A program made the position numbers and the translations under genes. From NCBI GenBank assembly GCA_004764695.1, contig SMSO01000007.1:956001-1020000 (forward strand): a stretch of 64,000 nt of DNA, written 5' to 3'. This document shows, piece after piece, positions 1 through 12,669 of this stretch. This DNA is from Schizochytrium sp. TIO01 (Eukaryota; Sar; Bigyra; Thraustochytrida; Thraustochytriidae). The notes beneath the pieces are model-generated. The model was not told the DNA's origin. It saw only the letters and a program-made list of their open reading frames with translations, and searched no databases. Each line of letters starts with the position of its first letter. The first letter of the stretch is position 1.

Positions 1-341
1 AAAAAGCAATACCTGACGCACGTCAATTCCGCGAGAGGGATGGGTGGCTCCACTTAGCTGACTCGGCGTACAACCCTCTTGGCTGAACAAGCATGATACG
101 AATAAGTAAGTAAGCAGGCAAAATATAAAATGGATGAGTCCTCATCATTCTGTCCCATTCTTTCAATCCCGCAGAAGCCCGCTATTCAAACCGCAGGATA
201 TCCTTGATTCCACCTCTCTTTCATACACTAATCCATCCGAAAACCTAAAAAGACTCTCTAGCTTTCTAAGATGGTTTTAGTCTATCCTTATTAGTTACAA
301 TTGTTCTATGTAACTCTTTCTTTCAAAATTCATTATTTAGT

Positions 342-342
<1 letters not shown>

Positions 343-398
<56 letters not shown>
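343..398. repeat. (TAA)n microsatellite
   Basis: About 18 uninterrupted copies of TAA, read directly from the sequence. No gene lies nearby. Confidence 0.95.
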
Positions 399-3300
399 TG
401 AATGGAGTGGGACTTTATCACATATTGACACCTAAGTGAATAAGTGCACGAATTAAAAGCCTATAAAGCTGCTAACTACCTTCCTTTAGCTCGCACTAAC
501 AATTAGCGATAGCATGGTACTACGGTATCCTTAGCACTCGTTAGCAAAGCACCCAGGGTGGGCGCGCGCTCTTTCAATTATGGACCAAACGGACAAACGG
601 GCACTAGATCTTGGAGATCTTCCTCGATACCTTGGCCGTGCAGCAACCTGGGAGCAAGCAAAGCAGATCTGCTCGTCCATCAAGATACACGTAACGACAT
701 TGACCGCTTTCGATGACGCCAGACCTTGTGATTGCGGAGTGGCGTAGCAGAATTTGGCCCAGGTTTGCGGCCATTCTCGTACCTACTGCGTGAGCGAGGA
801 TCACGCGTCACCCCGGGGCCCCTCCGCCACCGCTTCCCACGAAATCAGCGCCTAGTCACATGCTCGCAAGGTACCCTGTCATTTAAGGCACTCATTCCGT
901 GGCTAATTTATTCATTCTTCGGCGTCGCGCGCGTCCTGGCGCCCCATAAATCGAATAGAAGGCAATGCAATCAAGAAAGCAAGTAAATTAGTTCTTCTCG
1001 CAACTGCATTCGTCCATGACAACTTCGCTCATTCGTTATGGCGCCACAAAAAGGGGTCTATTATACCATAAAAGGGCCTAACTGGAAAAAAGGAAAAAAA
1101 TCGCCCGCGCAAACATCGCACACGTGTTGGCGACCATAATTCGAGGCAAAAGCCGTCGCCGAAGCAGGCTGCCACGAGCAAAAGCGAGCAGGGCGCCGAG
1201 CAGACAGTCCGTTGGTCCTTTATTTCTGCTCGGACCAGGAACCGCCAGCCCGCCGGAACGAGACGATGAGCGCATCAAGGAATCGGGGCGAGCACGCTCC
1301 GGAACCGCTCTCTGCGCAGACCTGCTCTTAGCGCCACTCCTACTGCACCTAGGCGCAGCCCCCCGCTCGTAGGTACCGGTACCGTGTGTGGGACCTACAC
1401 TTTCCTATAGTTAATGGGTAATAAGGACTAGTCCATTCACTTGTTATAAGAAAGAATTAACGAAAGAACTAAAGAAAGAGAAAAAGGTTTAGTGAGTTTT
1501 ATTTGAGAGTTTTTTAATTATAAAAAAGAATTAAGAAGAGTTTTATATTTTTAGTTTACTTTTTTGGTAAAATGTTGAAAGGTTGGCTTTGCCTATAAAT
1601 AGTTTTTAATTTTTTAAAAAATGATAGTGAAATTGAAGGAAGGAAGAAGGAGTGGTGATATACTGTTCGTTTTAATAAGGATAAAATTATATTATTATGT
1701 TTTGGCTGTTATTACGAATGAAAAGCAACAGAGTTTAATTTAAAAGGCTCGGAGCGCCTAGTACCAAGTAACTACCTACTACAGTAAGGAGGGAGCGAAG
1801 TGAAAACTTGGAAAAACTTGGAAACTCTGAAAAGAAACAGAGTCAAGATGAGGTTCGTTCGCCAAATATGCTCGTCACACGCCATGGCAGGTGCCTAAGG
1901 CCGCGTGGCTTGATGCCTGACGCGAAGATCTTGTCACCGGTCCATGCGCTACTTTTGGCAAGACAAATCTCCTTTTTCTTTGGCTTTCGAGGCATTTATG
2001 GCGGCAGTTTTGCACGAGTACTGCTAGTGACGGGCAGATATGGTTTTCCGTAGCCATCTTCAAATTAGATGTTCATTAAGTTTTGTGCTTGAAAGGAAAG
2101 CGAATCCGACAGCCGTGAATATTTAAAGATTTCGCGATACATATGAATAATTGTACGAGTTCTCTTCGAGGCGGAAGTTTAATTTAAAAACAAACGGGGC
2201 TTTCTTGTTGGATTTATTGCCTCTTCTTTGTATTTATGATTCTTTCTGAGAAAAGGTGAAGTTATATTTTATAAATCGGTAGGATAATTGCAAAAATAAA
2301 AGCCAAGTTGCTCCTTTTTCCTTTCTATATAAACGATTCTCGCCGGACAGACAGACAAACAAACAGACAGAGAAGGCATAGTCAGATTGAAAGTTAGAAA
2401 GTAAGAAAGCAAGTAAGCGTCTCGCTTGACAAGGAAGGACCTTTTTATTGAATGAAAAAATTCCATCCGAAAACTTGACGCCAAGAGATTGATTTTTCGT
2501 TGGGCAAGTTGAAGAAGCTCAATGGATTTAAGTCTTCTTTTGGTCACGAGGCGTCAAGAGTAAAGAGGGGGGAAGCGAGGCCGGGACCCTTTGCATCTTG
2601 CGATGGTTGCGACGAAGAACGAAATTGTTTGTTTATTTGTTTGTACAATCTGATTCAGTCTTTTAGAATTATACGCATGGTATATTCAAGGCACAGGAAA
2701 AGAAGAACTTTAATTGAAAGGGAGTGAAAGAGGAAGAGATCTAGAGTAAAATGGGCAATTCTCGAGAAAGTCGACGCCGAGAAACGATAAGAATTCATTG
2801 TGAAATTCTTGGCTGTAGCTTGAGATAGTACTTACTTCTGCCTGTCTATATCTGCCTACGACCTTTACAAGGGAAGATGATAGAACCCTTTAAGCTTTTC
2901 TAAAGGTTATATCATGCAATTATTTCCTGCAATCATTTTATTTCATTCGCCGCCAAGGTGACCAGTTGATTAATTATAAATATGGTTACCACGGATTTTA
3001 TGATAGTTAAATAAGAACTTGAGGTACCGTCTATTTAAGAATAAACAGAGCTTTCATCTCGTCACTTCGCAGGCAACGCTATAGATAAACAGAAGCTGAC
3101 CAGTCCTGAACCGGTGCTCGTCAGCCCCATCTCTATCTCTAGTGCGTTTGTGGAAACTGCTGACCGACTTGGCTTTAGAAAACAGTTCACCACTGCATGA
3201 GAGGGAAACGCTCATCCAAACCAAAGGCCGCACGCATTAATTAAACTCATTGAACGAACAGCATCGCATTCATCTACATATTATCTAAGGCACATTTTAT

Positions 3301-5411
3301 TCATTTATACATTTATATTTTCACCCATCCGCATGCGACAAAGCTCGAGACTTGAGACCTTCTCGTGAGCAATTTGTGAGGAATTCGCTCATCGTGAGGC
3401 ACCGCCTTTCGAGAGGATCACGGATCGATCTTGCGGGTTCCGATGTAGTATGTGACTGAACGGCTCAACAGAAGGTACCTGCTACAACGCAAATGTCGAG
3501 GGCGTGCTTTGCGCAAAGCAAAGGCCACAGAAAGCCACCACACCCGCGGTGTGGCCATATAGAAGCACCGGCCAGAATTACAAAAGTGTTTCTGCGTCTG
3601 AGCTCTTGGAACCCGGCTCGGGAGAAGAACGAACCTCCTGGCGGTGCTGGAAGTGGCGCGAGCAAAACATCACAGATCGTACCCGTGGAGCTAGAACTTA
3701 GGAAGTGGTGATTGAGTTGTGTTCAAGGAGATATGGCTGCTCAGGGTTCCTGTTCGATTGATCCTCAACTTATAAAAAACACTAACTGTTTTATTAATTT
3801 ATAATATTTTGGGATCGATGCAAAGTCGCTGAGCTTTAACTTGAAGTTAGTGATGATAATTCATTTTGTAGATCGAAATCTGCTGCTCAGGGTCGGGTCT
3901 ATTCTTAAAGGAATGTGAAAAAGATCGTCTGGGATGTGCATGAAGCTCGTAGATTCTGAAATGGCGTGAACTAGGCATTCAGAATCTTTAAGAACTGTGT
4001 CGGATGTTGCGAATTGTGTAATCGTCTTGGAGTGATCTGAACAAAAAAGAAACTTTGATAAAATCTATCTAGCATCAATTGCAGTTGATTAAAAAATATC
4101 AAAGTATAAATTAGGGCTGGAAATCGCTTTTGATCATGCAGGCTTTTCATTAGAATGAGAAGAGAATTCATACAGTATATCCGCCTAGGTATCGGTTGCG
4201 AGGAAGAAGGCGAGCTGAGCTCATCAACTGTACTCCTAAGTATGTTTCTCATCGTTCATTTCAAGCCGCCACAAAGCTTGGACATTTCTTCAAGTAATCT
4301 TTTTAATAATCGATTCAGACTCCTGGCCAGGCTCCTAGATATCTAAACCACAATCCTTTATCGCATACCATCCCTGAACCGAGCTGCTTCAAGAAGTCTC
4401 CGCTCCCGTCTCCCGAATTAATCATCTTCGAACTTCGGTCTTCAAGCTCCATACTCCTCACGATGATATCACACCTGCAACACCTTACTCCAGCTTAGCA
4501 GTTTACCCTATCTCACCTTATGTATAGCACCCAATTTGATACTGTAGTCTAGGTACTCTGGGGCCGAAGACGAGGAGGACTTCCCAGAAGCGCACCGAAG
4601 CTGCTCGCAGGCGGTAGCTGCGGCTGAGGATGAGGAGGTACGAGGCAGTTGGAGCAGATCATCAAGTGAAGGTACACAGCTTTCGTCACGTACTTTATAA
4701 CATGCAGAAGTAGGTAGCCAGGTATTGCATTTTGATTGACATGCTTTATTAAGTTTTATAATTGGGTGCTATCAAGACCGGCACCGCCCCAATTCCGCAT
4801 CCTCCTCTTACAGAGAGCGGCTTTTAGCACGCGGTACTTATGGGCCTCCTGCCTCTTAAAAGAAAGTTTCCACAATTTCCACCTCTCCTTACAACGCGGT
4901 CCTGCGTTTAAACTGGAGGTCCAATAGCAGGTGCCTAGCTGTACCTAAGCACCAACCTACCTACCCGTGAAAACGATAATTCATAATATTGTGACCCAGT
5001 TATTCATTAACTGCTACTACCATTTAGCTTTTCCTTTTTTTTCTTTCCTTTTTATAGAAAGATTAAAACTTATCGAAGCTTTGCACTGGAACTGGAAAAG
5101 CAAGCACCGCTAATAAGCGTAGAAGTCGGTCAAGCGCAGCTTTCTCTGCATCACTCTCTATGACTTTCCTTCGCTTATTTCTTCAAGGTGCCCACTTGCA
5201 TCTCCAACGTCTTCTTCCTGCTTATTCCATTTTACAATTCTCTGGTTCACTCACTTTTTATAAACTAAACTTTATACAAATGCAAAACTGAAACCATAAT
5301 ACTTACTTAATCATAATTTTTTCAATTGAATAATAATAATATTTTCTTTAATTAGAACTAACTATTATTAATATTGTTGCGTTATTGCACAGTGTTGTTA
5401 TGAGTGGATGA

Positions 5412-5444
5412 AATGAATGAATGAATGAATGAATGAATGAATGA
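5412..5444. repeat. (AATG)n microsatellite
   Basis: Eight near-perfect copies of AATG in AT-rich spacer. It is followed 180 bp later by a related ATGCAATGCG repeat tract. Confidence 0.95.
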
Positions 5445-5618
5445 TCGATGAACTTTAATAGCAGAGGGTCGGCCGCGCCAATGCGACCTCCTCCCGCGCT
5501 TAGAGCCCGTCCTGTTCTCCGACAGCGATAACATTGTGGCCTCTTCTCTCTGTCCTGCTGAGCTTCTACTTCTCAGACGGCATAAAGGTTTAGGCAACGG
5601 TGGTCTTTGTCTTCAATT

Positions 5619-5669
5619 TAATGCAATGCGATGCAATGCGATGCAATGCAATTAATGCAATGCAATTTT
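5619..5669. repeat. ATGCAATGCG-type minisatellite
   Basis: Tandem ten-mers of ATGCAATGCG that decay rightwards into scattered GCAATG copies as far as about 5800. It looks like a decamer array eroding at its right edge. Confidence 0.8.
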
Positions 5670-8600
5670 ATGAAATCGTAAAGTGGGATATTATGATTAT
5701 ATGCAATCAATGCAATTGGTTCGTGTGATTAATGTAATGCGATTTGATAATGCGAGGAATTGCCATGCAGTGTAGTGGGAGTGATGAATGCAATGCAACG
5801 CAGTTGGCCGAGGCAATGGCGGGAGACAAGGACAGAAAGGCAGCGCTGGAGCTGTACTTTGTTCATGAGTATCTCGCTTTTGAATGATCTGCCAACGAGC
5901 CGCGAGCCTCCACGGTCAAGCGGGGTGTAAAATAGGTTATAGGCAGCGCGCTACAGTTGGATATTCAGTATAGCCTATAGTAAACTTTGCAAAGTAGTAG
6001 CGTGTTGTGGGGTATAACTCACTTGCGCGGGCTTTCTGTCTGTCGTCGGTCTGTTTATTTGTCTTGGAAGGATGGCACAGTGTTATGGTTTAAGGTAAAT
6101 CATTGCTAGAGGCCTTTTGTGATTCCAAAATGATTTTTTGGTATGGTTTTCTCACTTCTTTACTTTATGGTAAATATATTTTTATTGTAAAATATTATTT
6201 GAGAGATTAGAAAATGTTATCTGGGTAACTTTGTGATGCAGTTCGGGTTGTTTGTTTGTTTGTTTATTTATTTATTTATTTATGTTTCTTTCAATGGTTT
6301 CAAGATTGAAACGATTCTTCGTTGGGATACTTTCGCGTGGCACTCTCTCTTTGACACGCGAAAGAAGGCGACGAGCGTTGCACATCGAAGAGGCAGTCTG
6401 TGGAAGGGGACAGGACGTTTCCAAGCTCCCTGGAAGCTGCGCGAGACCAGGGCTTGAGCGTTTTTAATTCCATTTTCATAATCTTGGTTACACCTACCTC
6501 TTCATTTTCAATAGGACGAATTCTATATGAATGAGTAGAAGTGTGTTATTTTGTTTATTTGTCTAACTATAATTGTGCAAAATTCACATTGCATTTATTG
6601 TTTATCATCATCATCATGCGAAGATGATGAAGACATTGTTGAATGAATGAGGCGCTCGCTGCTCTAAATCCTCACCCAAGAGATTGAGCTGCGTCGATTG
6701 TTTCAAAATAGGTACAACGGCCATGACATCTCGTTGATCATGCGTTACCTCAGCACTTTAGTAGACCCTTAGATATTCGCATGCGACTTTCGCCATCCTT
6801 GAAATCTTCGCATGCCGAGCTTGGCTCGCCGAGGAAATGCAGCATCTAATTCAAAGAAGTGAGCAATCGCTTTTATACATTTACTCAGCATGAGAATGAA
6901 TTGATTAATTTTAGAAAGCAAAGTGTAGTGTGCTCAGAGACACCTTCTTTTATCATGATTTATCACTTATTAGAGCACAGCACGCACCAAGGACCAAGCG
7001 AACAACACTTGTGCCATCCTTCTCCTCTTCGGACGTCGGGCCGAAAGCTTCTGCAATTAATTGCTGCTTGCAACCAAGCGGCGACGCCTGTGAATGGCAA
7101 AGATCAACTGCATTCGTTCAATCTGAAAAAAACCTACCTTACACATGCAACTTGGAGAATTGATTACCAGTGTAAACCCACGATGAACATGATAGGTAAG
7201 ACCTTGAAGAAAGAGCTGTGCCGCTCTTGGCGTGTGCCAAGGAGGACGTATGGATTCCCCGTGGTTCTTCGCTGCGAAGAACCCGAGCCAGCAGCGTCTG
7301 CGCGGGTTTGGGAGCAGACATAACGAGGTAGGCACATCATAGTAAGAATGTAAAGCTGTGCAAAAGACGTTGCGGACAGCAGTGCTGATGAAGTGACCAG
7401 CAGGAGCAGGAGCAGCGGCGCAAACGAGGCGGTGTGGGCTTGCGTAGGCGCAGAAAACGTATCTCCCGTGGGACCACCGTGAGCCGACCAGAATTGATTG
7501 AATGCCTGTAAACTTCTTCTGTAGCTAGAGCGAAGAAAAGAAAGAAAGTAAAAGGAAAAGGAAGAACCCCAGTGGGGACAGAAGGGGCCTTTACTTTAAG
7601 ATGAGAGAAATAAATGCATGCCAGCTCGCAGTGTCTGCGTCAAAGAAGATTGGCACGGGCAAATGAAGAAGTTGCATCCCCACTACTGCACTGGGGACGT
7701 GTTTTCATTCAAGCATGCGAATTATTTTCATGATGAATGGGACAAGAGTTGATCTTATAATATATATTTTTTGTTATTTGTTTTATTAATTTATCTTTAT
7801 ATTTACTTATTTATTCTGCTCTTCATTAATTAAAAGTTCGCAAGCGGGCAACAGCTGTAAGTAAGAAAATGGGCGCGAGACCATCCACGACTGAAGAACC
7901 AGCTGGCCGTCCGGCTTTACGCTTCCAGCAAATTATAGATCATTCGAACAGTACCCTCCTCCTCCTTTTCATTGGCACTTCGCGTATTTTATGAGGCGGC
8001 TAGGTAAGGAAAAAGAAACTAGCCACACTGGACACCGGCTATAGAGGCTTCTCCTGCTCCGTAAATAACGTCTAATGGCGAACCCAGCTCGAGAGACCTC
8101 ATCCTGACACATGTTTCTTCAAATATCAATAAAAAGATTCAACAATGCCAGTGGTGAAGGCATGCGTCGGTCCCGCAACAGGTAAGTGAACTTGTCCTTG
8201 AGACTTTTTACATCGAAACTTGAGCGTAACATGGAGGAAGCTAAGCTGCCTGATTTTTGTCGCTGCAGGATGAGCCCGGTTCTAATAAATAAAAAATGAC
8301 CAGCATAAGCACGAGCATCTGTCTCTTTTGCTTACAGAATATAGTCTGGTTTCTAACCACAATTGATATTTGGGCTTACAAAGGAATAAAAATTAAGATG
8401 TGCATTACAAGAAACCACTTCCCGGGTGCTAGTGGCATTCCTCTCATGCAACAACATAACTGCGAAACAACCACGAGCTGGGCAGGCCCCACCATTTATT
8501 CGTAAGCAATAGTTTCTGCAATGCTTCTTTTATTTTTTTGCTTTTTGTTATTACTTGCAAGCAATCGAGCGACCCCGCCTTCCCTTTGAAAAATATGCAG

Positions 8601-10257
8601 TAACATGGCTAGTACCGCACATACGAAGAATAGACAAATGTTTCGACCCAAGCTTTCCAAGGTTTGAAGAACCCATTTTCGCACACAATTCAGGGCTGCC
8701 AGATTTCTTAATTTGCGTTGCGGAGAATTCTAAATGTCTGTGCTTTCATCCCAAGCATGTTCTCATCAATCTTTGACAAAAACACAAGATTATCACCTTC
8801 TTTGTATCTCCCTTTATAAAGATTAAACGTACTCATCAGCTCCAAAGTCTTCTCTTCTAATGCACCAACCTTATTAATGAGCTAGAATAATCATATGACG
8901 CCAAGCTCCTCGTTGTTTTTAGAAAAGTTTCCAACAATCAATGCAAAGGTTTAGATGAGGGCCCAAGACTCCTTTTCGCACACCGGTTGCAGGAATCTTC
9001 ATCCGTGACCCCGACGTCTGAAGACGCAATCAAGTCACTTTTGTAGAGCAAAACCCTTCTCTCTTTAGTTTGTGCTCTTTGAAGAGGTCCACCAGGTCAA
9101 CTCAAAACTGAGAGTCGATCGTGATGACCTTTTCTTCATGCGCGACATTCTGCTGGGGTGAAATTTACTAAAATTAGTATACTTAAAGGTATAGTGGTGG
9201 CTATAGCAAGCAGGGATGGAACTCGTCTTGCTACCGTAGCCCAGGAGTCTCATCTCGCCCTAATTACAATTGAGCCAAAGAAATCGGAAGTTTGTTAAAC
9301 CCTCCCAACCGCTTCTGTGTTCCTCCTGCAAGCATTCGTGCCATTTCAAGTTCCTTCCTTGATCTTCACAATCACGCTCATACCATAGACGCCGTCTAGC
9401 GAAGATTGGGTTTTTGAGACTAGCAAACCTCTTTCACCTTAGATAATAGGCATGCATATCCATGTTTCTACACGTTGATAAGCAGGTGACATCATGAGCT
9501 TAGAACTATTTTTCAACTCTCTTTGCCTCGACTATGGAGGCATCGTTTTATAACATTGCGATAAATATCGTAGGTGCCTGCCTTCTCAGAAAAGGCATAC
9601 AAGACCAACGAACGGTTTGAGGCAAGAAAACCTACTACGATTTCTTCTACTTCTGGATCATGCCCATACCAATTTCAACAACCCCACCAAGATCTCTGTG
9701 AATCAGGCCAGCCAGCACTTGCTAATATTCGCCTGTTCTTAATCGGCACGTGCAGATTGGCAACGCCACTACATGTTACACTCCTCCTTATTATAACATG
9801 AACTCGCATCGTCCTTTTCCTGCTCAGAAACGAACAGAGCCACCCTCGCCATACGCGTAGCTTTGCCTGGCCAGCTTTCCTTATCTCAAAGTTCTCTATC
9901 TCTACATGGCGCCCGTCAAGAGCCTCGTGAACCCTTCGCATAAGCAGAAGTTCTGGCCACCCAAGCCCCTCGCATCATCGTTATTTCTTTGCAAGGTGGG
10001 CTTCAATCGTAGCGCAAAGTTTTGACGCCTGCACAAAGTTCCGGAACCGTTACGGATCGTTCCTCAGCTTTTGCTCGGAGACCACCTTGCAAAAAACTTG
10101 ATCCTTTGCACACTCCTTCGTCAACTCCGCAAGCCTCAAGTCCTCTTCAAGGCCTCGGTATAGTCCTGAGCGCCCACCCTAGCCGTGGGGTACCCCCTCG
10201 CTAGCTGTCATCGCCCCCAGGCCTCTGCGGAACTCTGTCACCGTGGCTGTGCGATGG

Positions 10258-10704
10258 ATGGGTGCACTCATGTTGATGTGCACGCAAATTTTTGACGCTC
10301 GTGCAAGCACACCGTGCGCAGAGTCGTGGCGTCATAAAATGTTAGCGTTTTGGCTGTATGGGCTTAGCCATACTCGTGCTGCGATGTTTTGGGGCGCTGC
10401 GAGCGAAGATTTCAATCAAAGAACTTGGCGGAAACATATTCTCGTGGTAGCAAGGAGCGAGGTTTGTGAAAGCGGGAGGCAAATCCGCAATGGCCCAGGG
10501 CCTGCAGCAGGATTGGTTTCATCTGGCGAGGTAGCGAGGGCTGCTTTGCAAGTGGGGACATCGACACGAGGATGGAGGGCTTTCGAAAGGACCGTCGTGG
10601 GCTGGCAATTTTGCGAACAGAAGCATGAGTGGTGCGGTGCATGCATTGCTGTAGGGCCGAAGCGAAGCGAGAAGGCTGGCAACTCCAGCTCCCTATTTGC
10701 TTGA
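10258..10704 (+). other. Ambiguous 148-codon ORF opposite a longer antisense ORF
   Basis: An ATG-initiated frame of 148 codons with no recognisable domain. A 238-codon ATG frame runs on the opposite strand across 10412-11128, and an 88-codon frame is also open there. At most one of these is likely to be real. The antisense frame crosses an exact 29-bp tandem repeat and is poor in acidic residues, which argues against it. The plus frame has a more balanced composition but no support beyond being open. Neither is called as a gene. Confidence 0.2.
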
Positions 10705-10765
10705 TCACGTGCAGGAAACAGAACCTGATTGCTAGGTTCCTACCGATTCCAGGGTTTTGCCCTGG

Positions 10766-10823
10766 CAATATTGCCCGTATGAATGATTGAATTGCAATAT
10801 TGCCCGTATGAATGATTGAATTG
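10766..10823. repeat. Exact 29-bp tandem repeat, two copies
   Basis: Copies at 10766-10794 and 10795-10823 are identical and directly adjacent. The unit begins CAATATTGCCCG and ends GATTGAATTG. Perfect identity suggests a recent duplication. Confidence 0.95.
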
Positions 10824-11128
10824 TGATGCAACCACGTGCAACCTGATGCGCAATATTTCAAGCGGATGAGTTTGCTATGGCTAAGCATAATCATTGGACG
10901 TTGCTCAAGCCAGGTGCTGTGGGCACAGCAAGCTTTGTTCTCTTCTTTGTATATCTGCATACTACTTGTTACTTCGTTCAATTGACAAACACTACTTCGC
11001 AAGTGATGTATTTTAGTTGGCGAACTAATTTGAAGGCTGTGAGGGACAAGAGATCGACTTGTTCGAGGAACAACGAAAAGCTCACTGGTCAGCATGCAAG
11101 ATTGATTTTGATCAAACAGAACATGCAT

Positions 11129-12669
11129 GCTTCATTTTAATGTGCCACTACATGGGATTGAAAGAGAAGTGCTACAAGAGCATTAGAATAATTCCAGCTC
11201 TTTGCAAAATAGCAAGAAAACATTGGGGGAGGGGGGGGGTATACATCGCCAGACTACTTCCTCTTTTCTCTAGTCCCTGATGCTACGAGCAAGTTTGTTC
11301 GAATTATTCAGATGAAGACGCTACTGTGATTCTGTGTTTATTCAAAGAAACAAACAAATGCTGTTGCAAATCTATGGCGCCATGCATATGTACCATCTCA
11401 GAAGAGAGGAAGGAAGAGATGGTGAACAATACTTTTCAAATATCAAAGGCAAAGGGTTTTGAAGCTTTTGGGGAATTCATTTGATAACCCAATGATACAG
11501 ACAAGCAATTGATGCCCTGGGACAACAACGAACAAGTGGCAACACGGCTGGAGGGCATCTATATATGACACATAGCAAAGACGAGCAATCTTTGCTTGAG
11601 CAACAGCAGCAAGCATGCGGATAGAAAGTCTTGCAAACCATCTTGAGCTTGCTGTTGTGCTCTTGCTGTCAAATTCGAGGTAAATGAGAACCTCCTCCCT
11701 TTACTTTAAGGCTTTGGAACACTGGCATGGGGTCTCTTAACAGCCATTTGGAGTTTCCTGGAGTTCAGACCATTTAGTTGGTCTAATTATACCCATACAA
11801 CGAAGGCAGTGTAAGAAAACCATCATGGATTTCTGGATCCTTTAGTATCTTGTAGCTTTGGGGGCTTACTTCGTCTTCTTCTTCTTCTTCTTCTTCTGTA
11901 ATCAATAGATGCATGGATGCATGGCTCTAGAAGCATGGATAGAGTAGTAAATGGTTCACATATGCATGTCTTGGAATGTTTATGTTGCAGCAAGATCAGT
12001 CAATAAATTTGCTTGTTGTAGTTCGGAAGTCCTGGGCTCAACCTCACATCTGACCAGACTGAAATATAGGAAGAGTGCTCCCTGTCCCTCCTTACATTTT
12101 GCTTCCTATATAATCAATCCCCCCGTCAGAACATTTGCTGATTTATAATTGAGAAGGAATGGATGCAAGACTTGAACAGAATGACATGTGCTCAAGAAAG
12201 AAAAAGTTCGTTCTTTTTTCGGGGGTGAACATGTTTTCTCGCGCAGCAGCATGGATTATCTTGCGAAAATTTAATTCTACAGATGAAGAAAGGCGAATGG
12301 GACAAGAACAAGAAAGAAAAGATAGAGTATTCAATATGCGAACGGATGTAAAAATCTGTGCTTTGAGTTATAAAGGAGGTTGTGGTTAAGATAGACAAAG
12401 GACTCTTATCGCGATCGAGGTCTCGGTTCAACGTTGCAGAGTTTGCTGGCGCTGGGTAAGACCTTTGGCACGTAAATAAGAGTAAGTTGAGGGAGGGATG
12501 TGGAATTACAATTTCTACAGGGTGGATGCTGGTTTGAGTATATAACATGATGACAAAGGGATCCAATCCTTGTGCCATGACACTGGACGTAGCTTCGTGT
12601 TGGGCTGGTGAAAGGGCTGTGCGACTCGCGGCGCCCTGAGCTCCGGTTTGGTGTAAATATATAGAAAGC
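11129..12669. other. Spacer downstream of the membrane-protein gene
   Basis: No supported gene. It contains a short (CTT)n run near 11877-11899 and the 3' flank of the minus-strand gene that ends at 12670. An open minus frame at 12192-12908 overlaps that gene's end in another frame and is rejected as a shadow. Confidence 0.6.

Larger units (their letters stand above)
1..10242. other. Gene-poor spacer, left end
   Basis: No gene could be supported here. Short open frames of 60-154 codons occur on both strands, but several frames are usually open at once where the DNA is GC-rich (about 700-1370, 3480-3710 and 9.9-10.2 kb), so none stands out. The 154-codon frame at 6859-7323 (+) is the longest and has no recognisable domain. 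Simple repeats at about 343-398, 5412-5444 and 5619-5669 are listed separately. The rest is ordinary AT-rich sequence. Confidence 0.6.

Noticed and set aside
9675-9941. Minus-strand segment with ALDGRHVEIENF, recalling PIF/Harbinger transposases
   Set aside because: Only about ten residues match the idea, the flanking catalytic motifs are absent, and other frames here are equally open.
10412-11128. 238-codon minus-strand ORF with ATG
   Set aside because: It crosses a recent 29-bp repeat, is poor in acidic residues, has no recognisable motif, and opposes another open frame. Not called as a gene.
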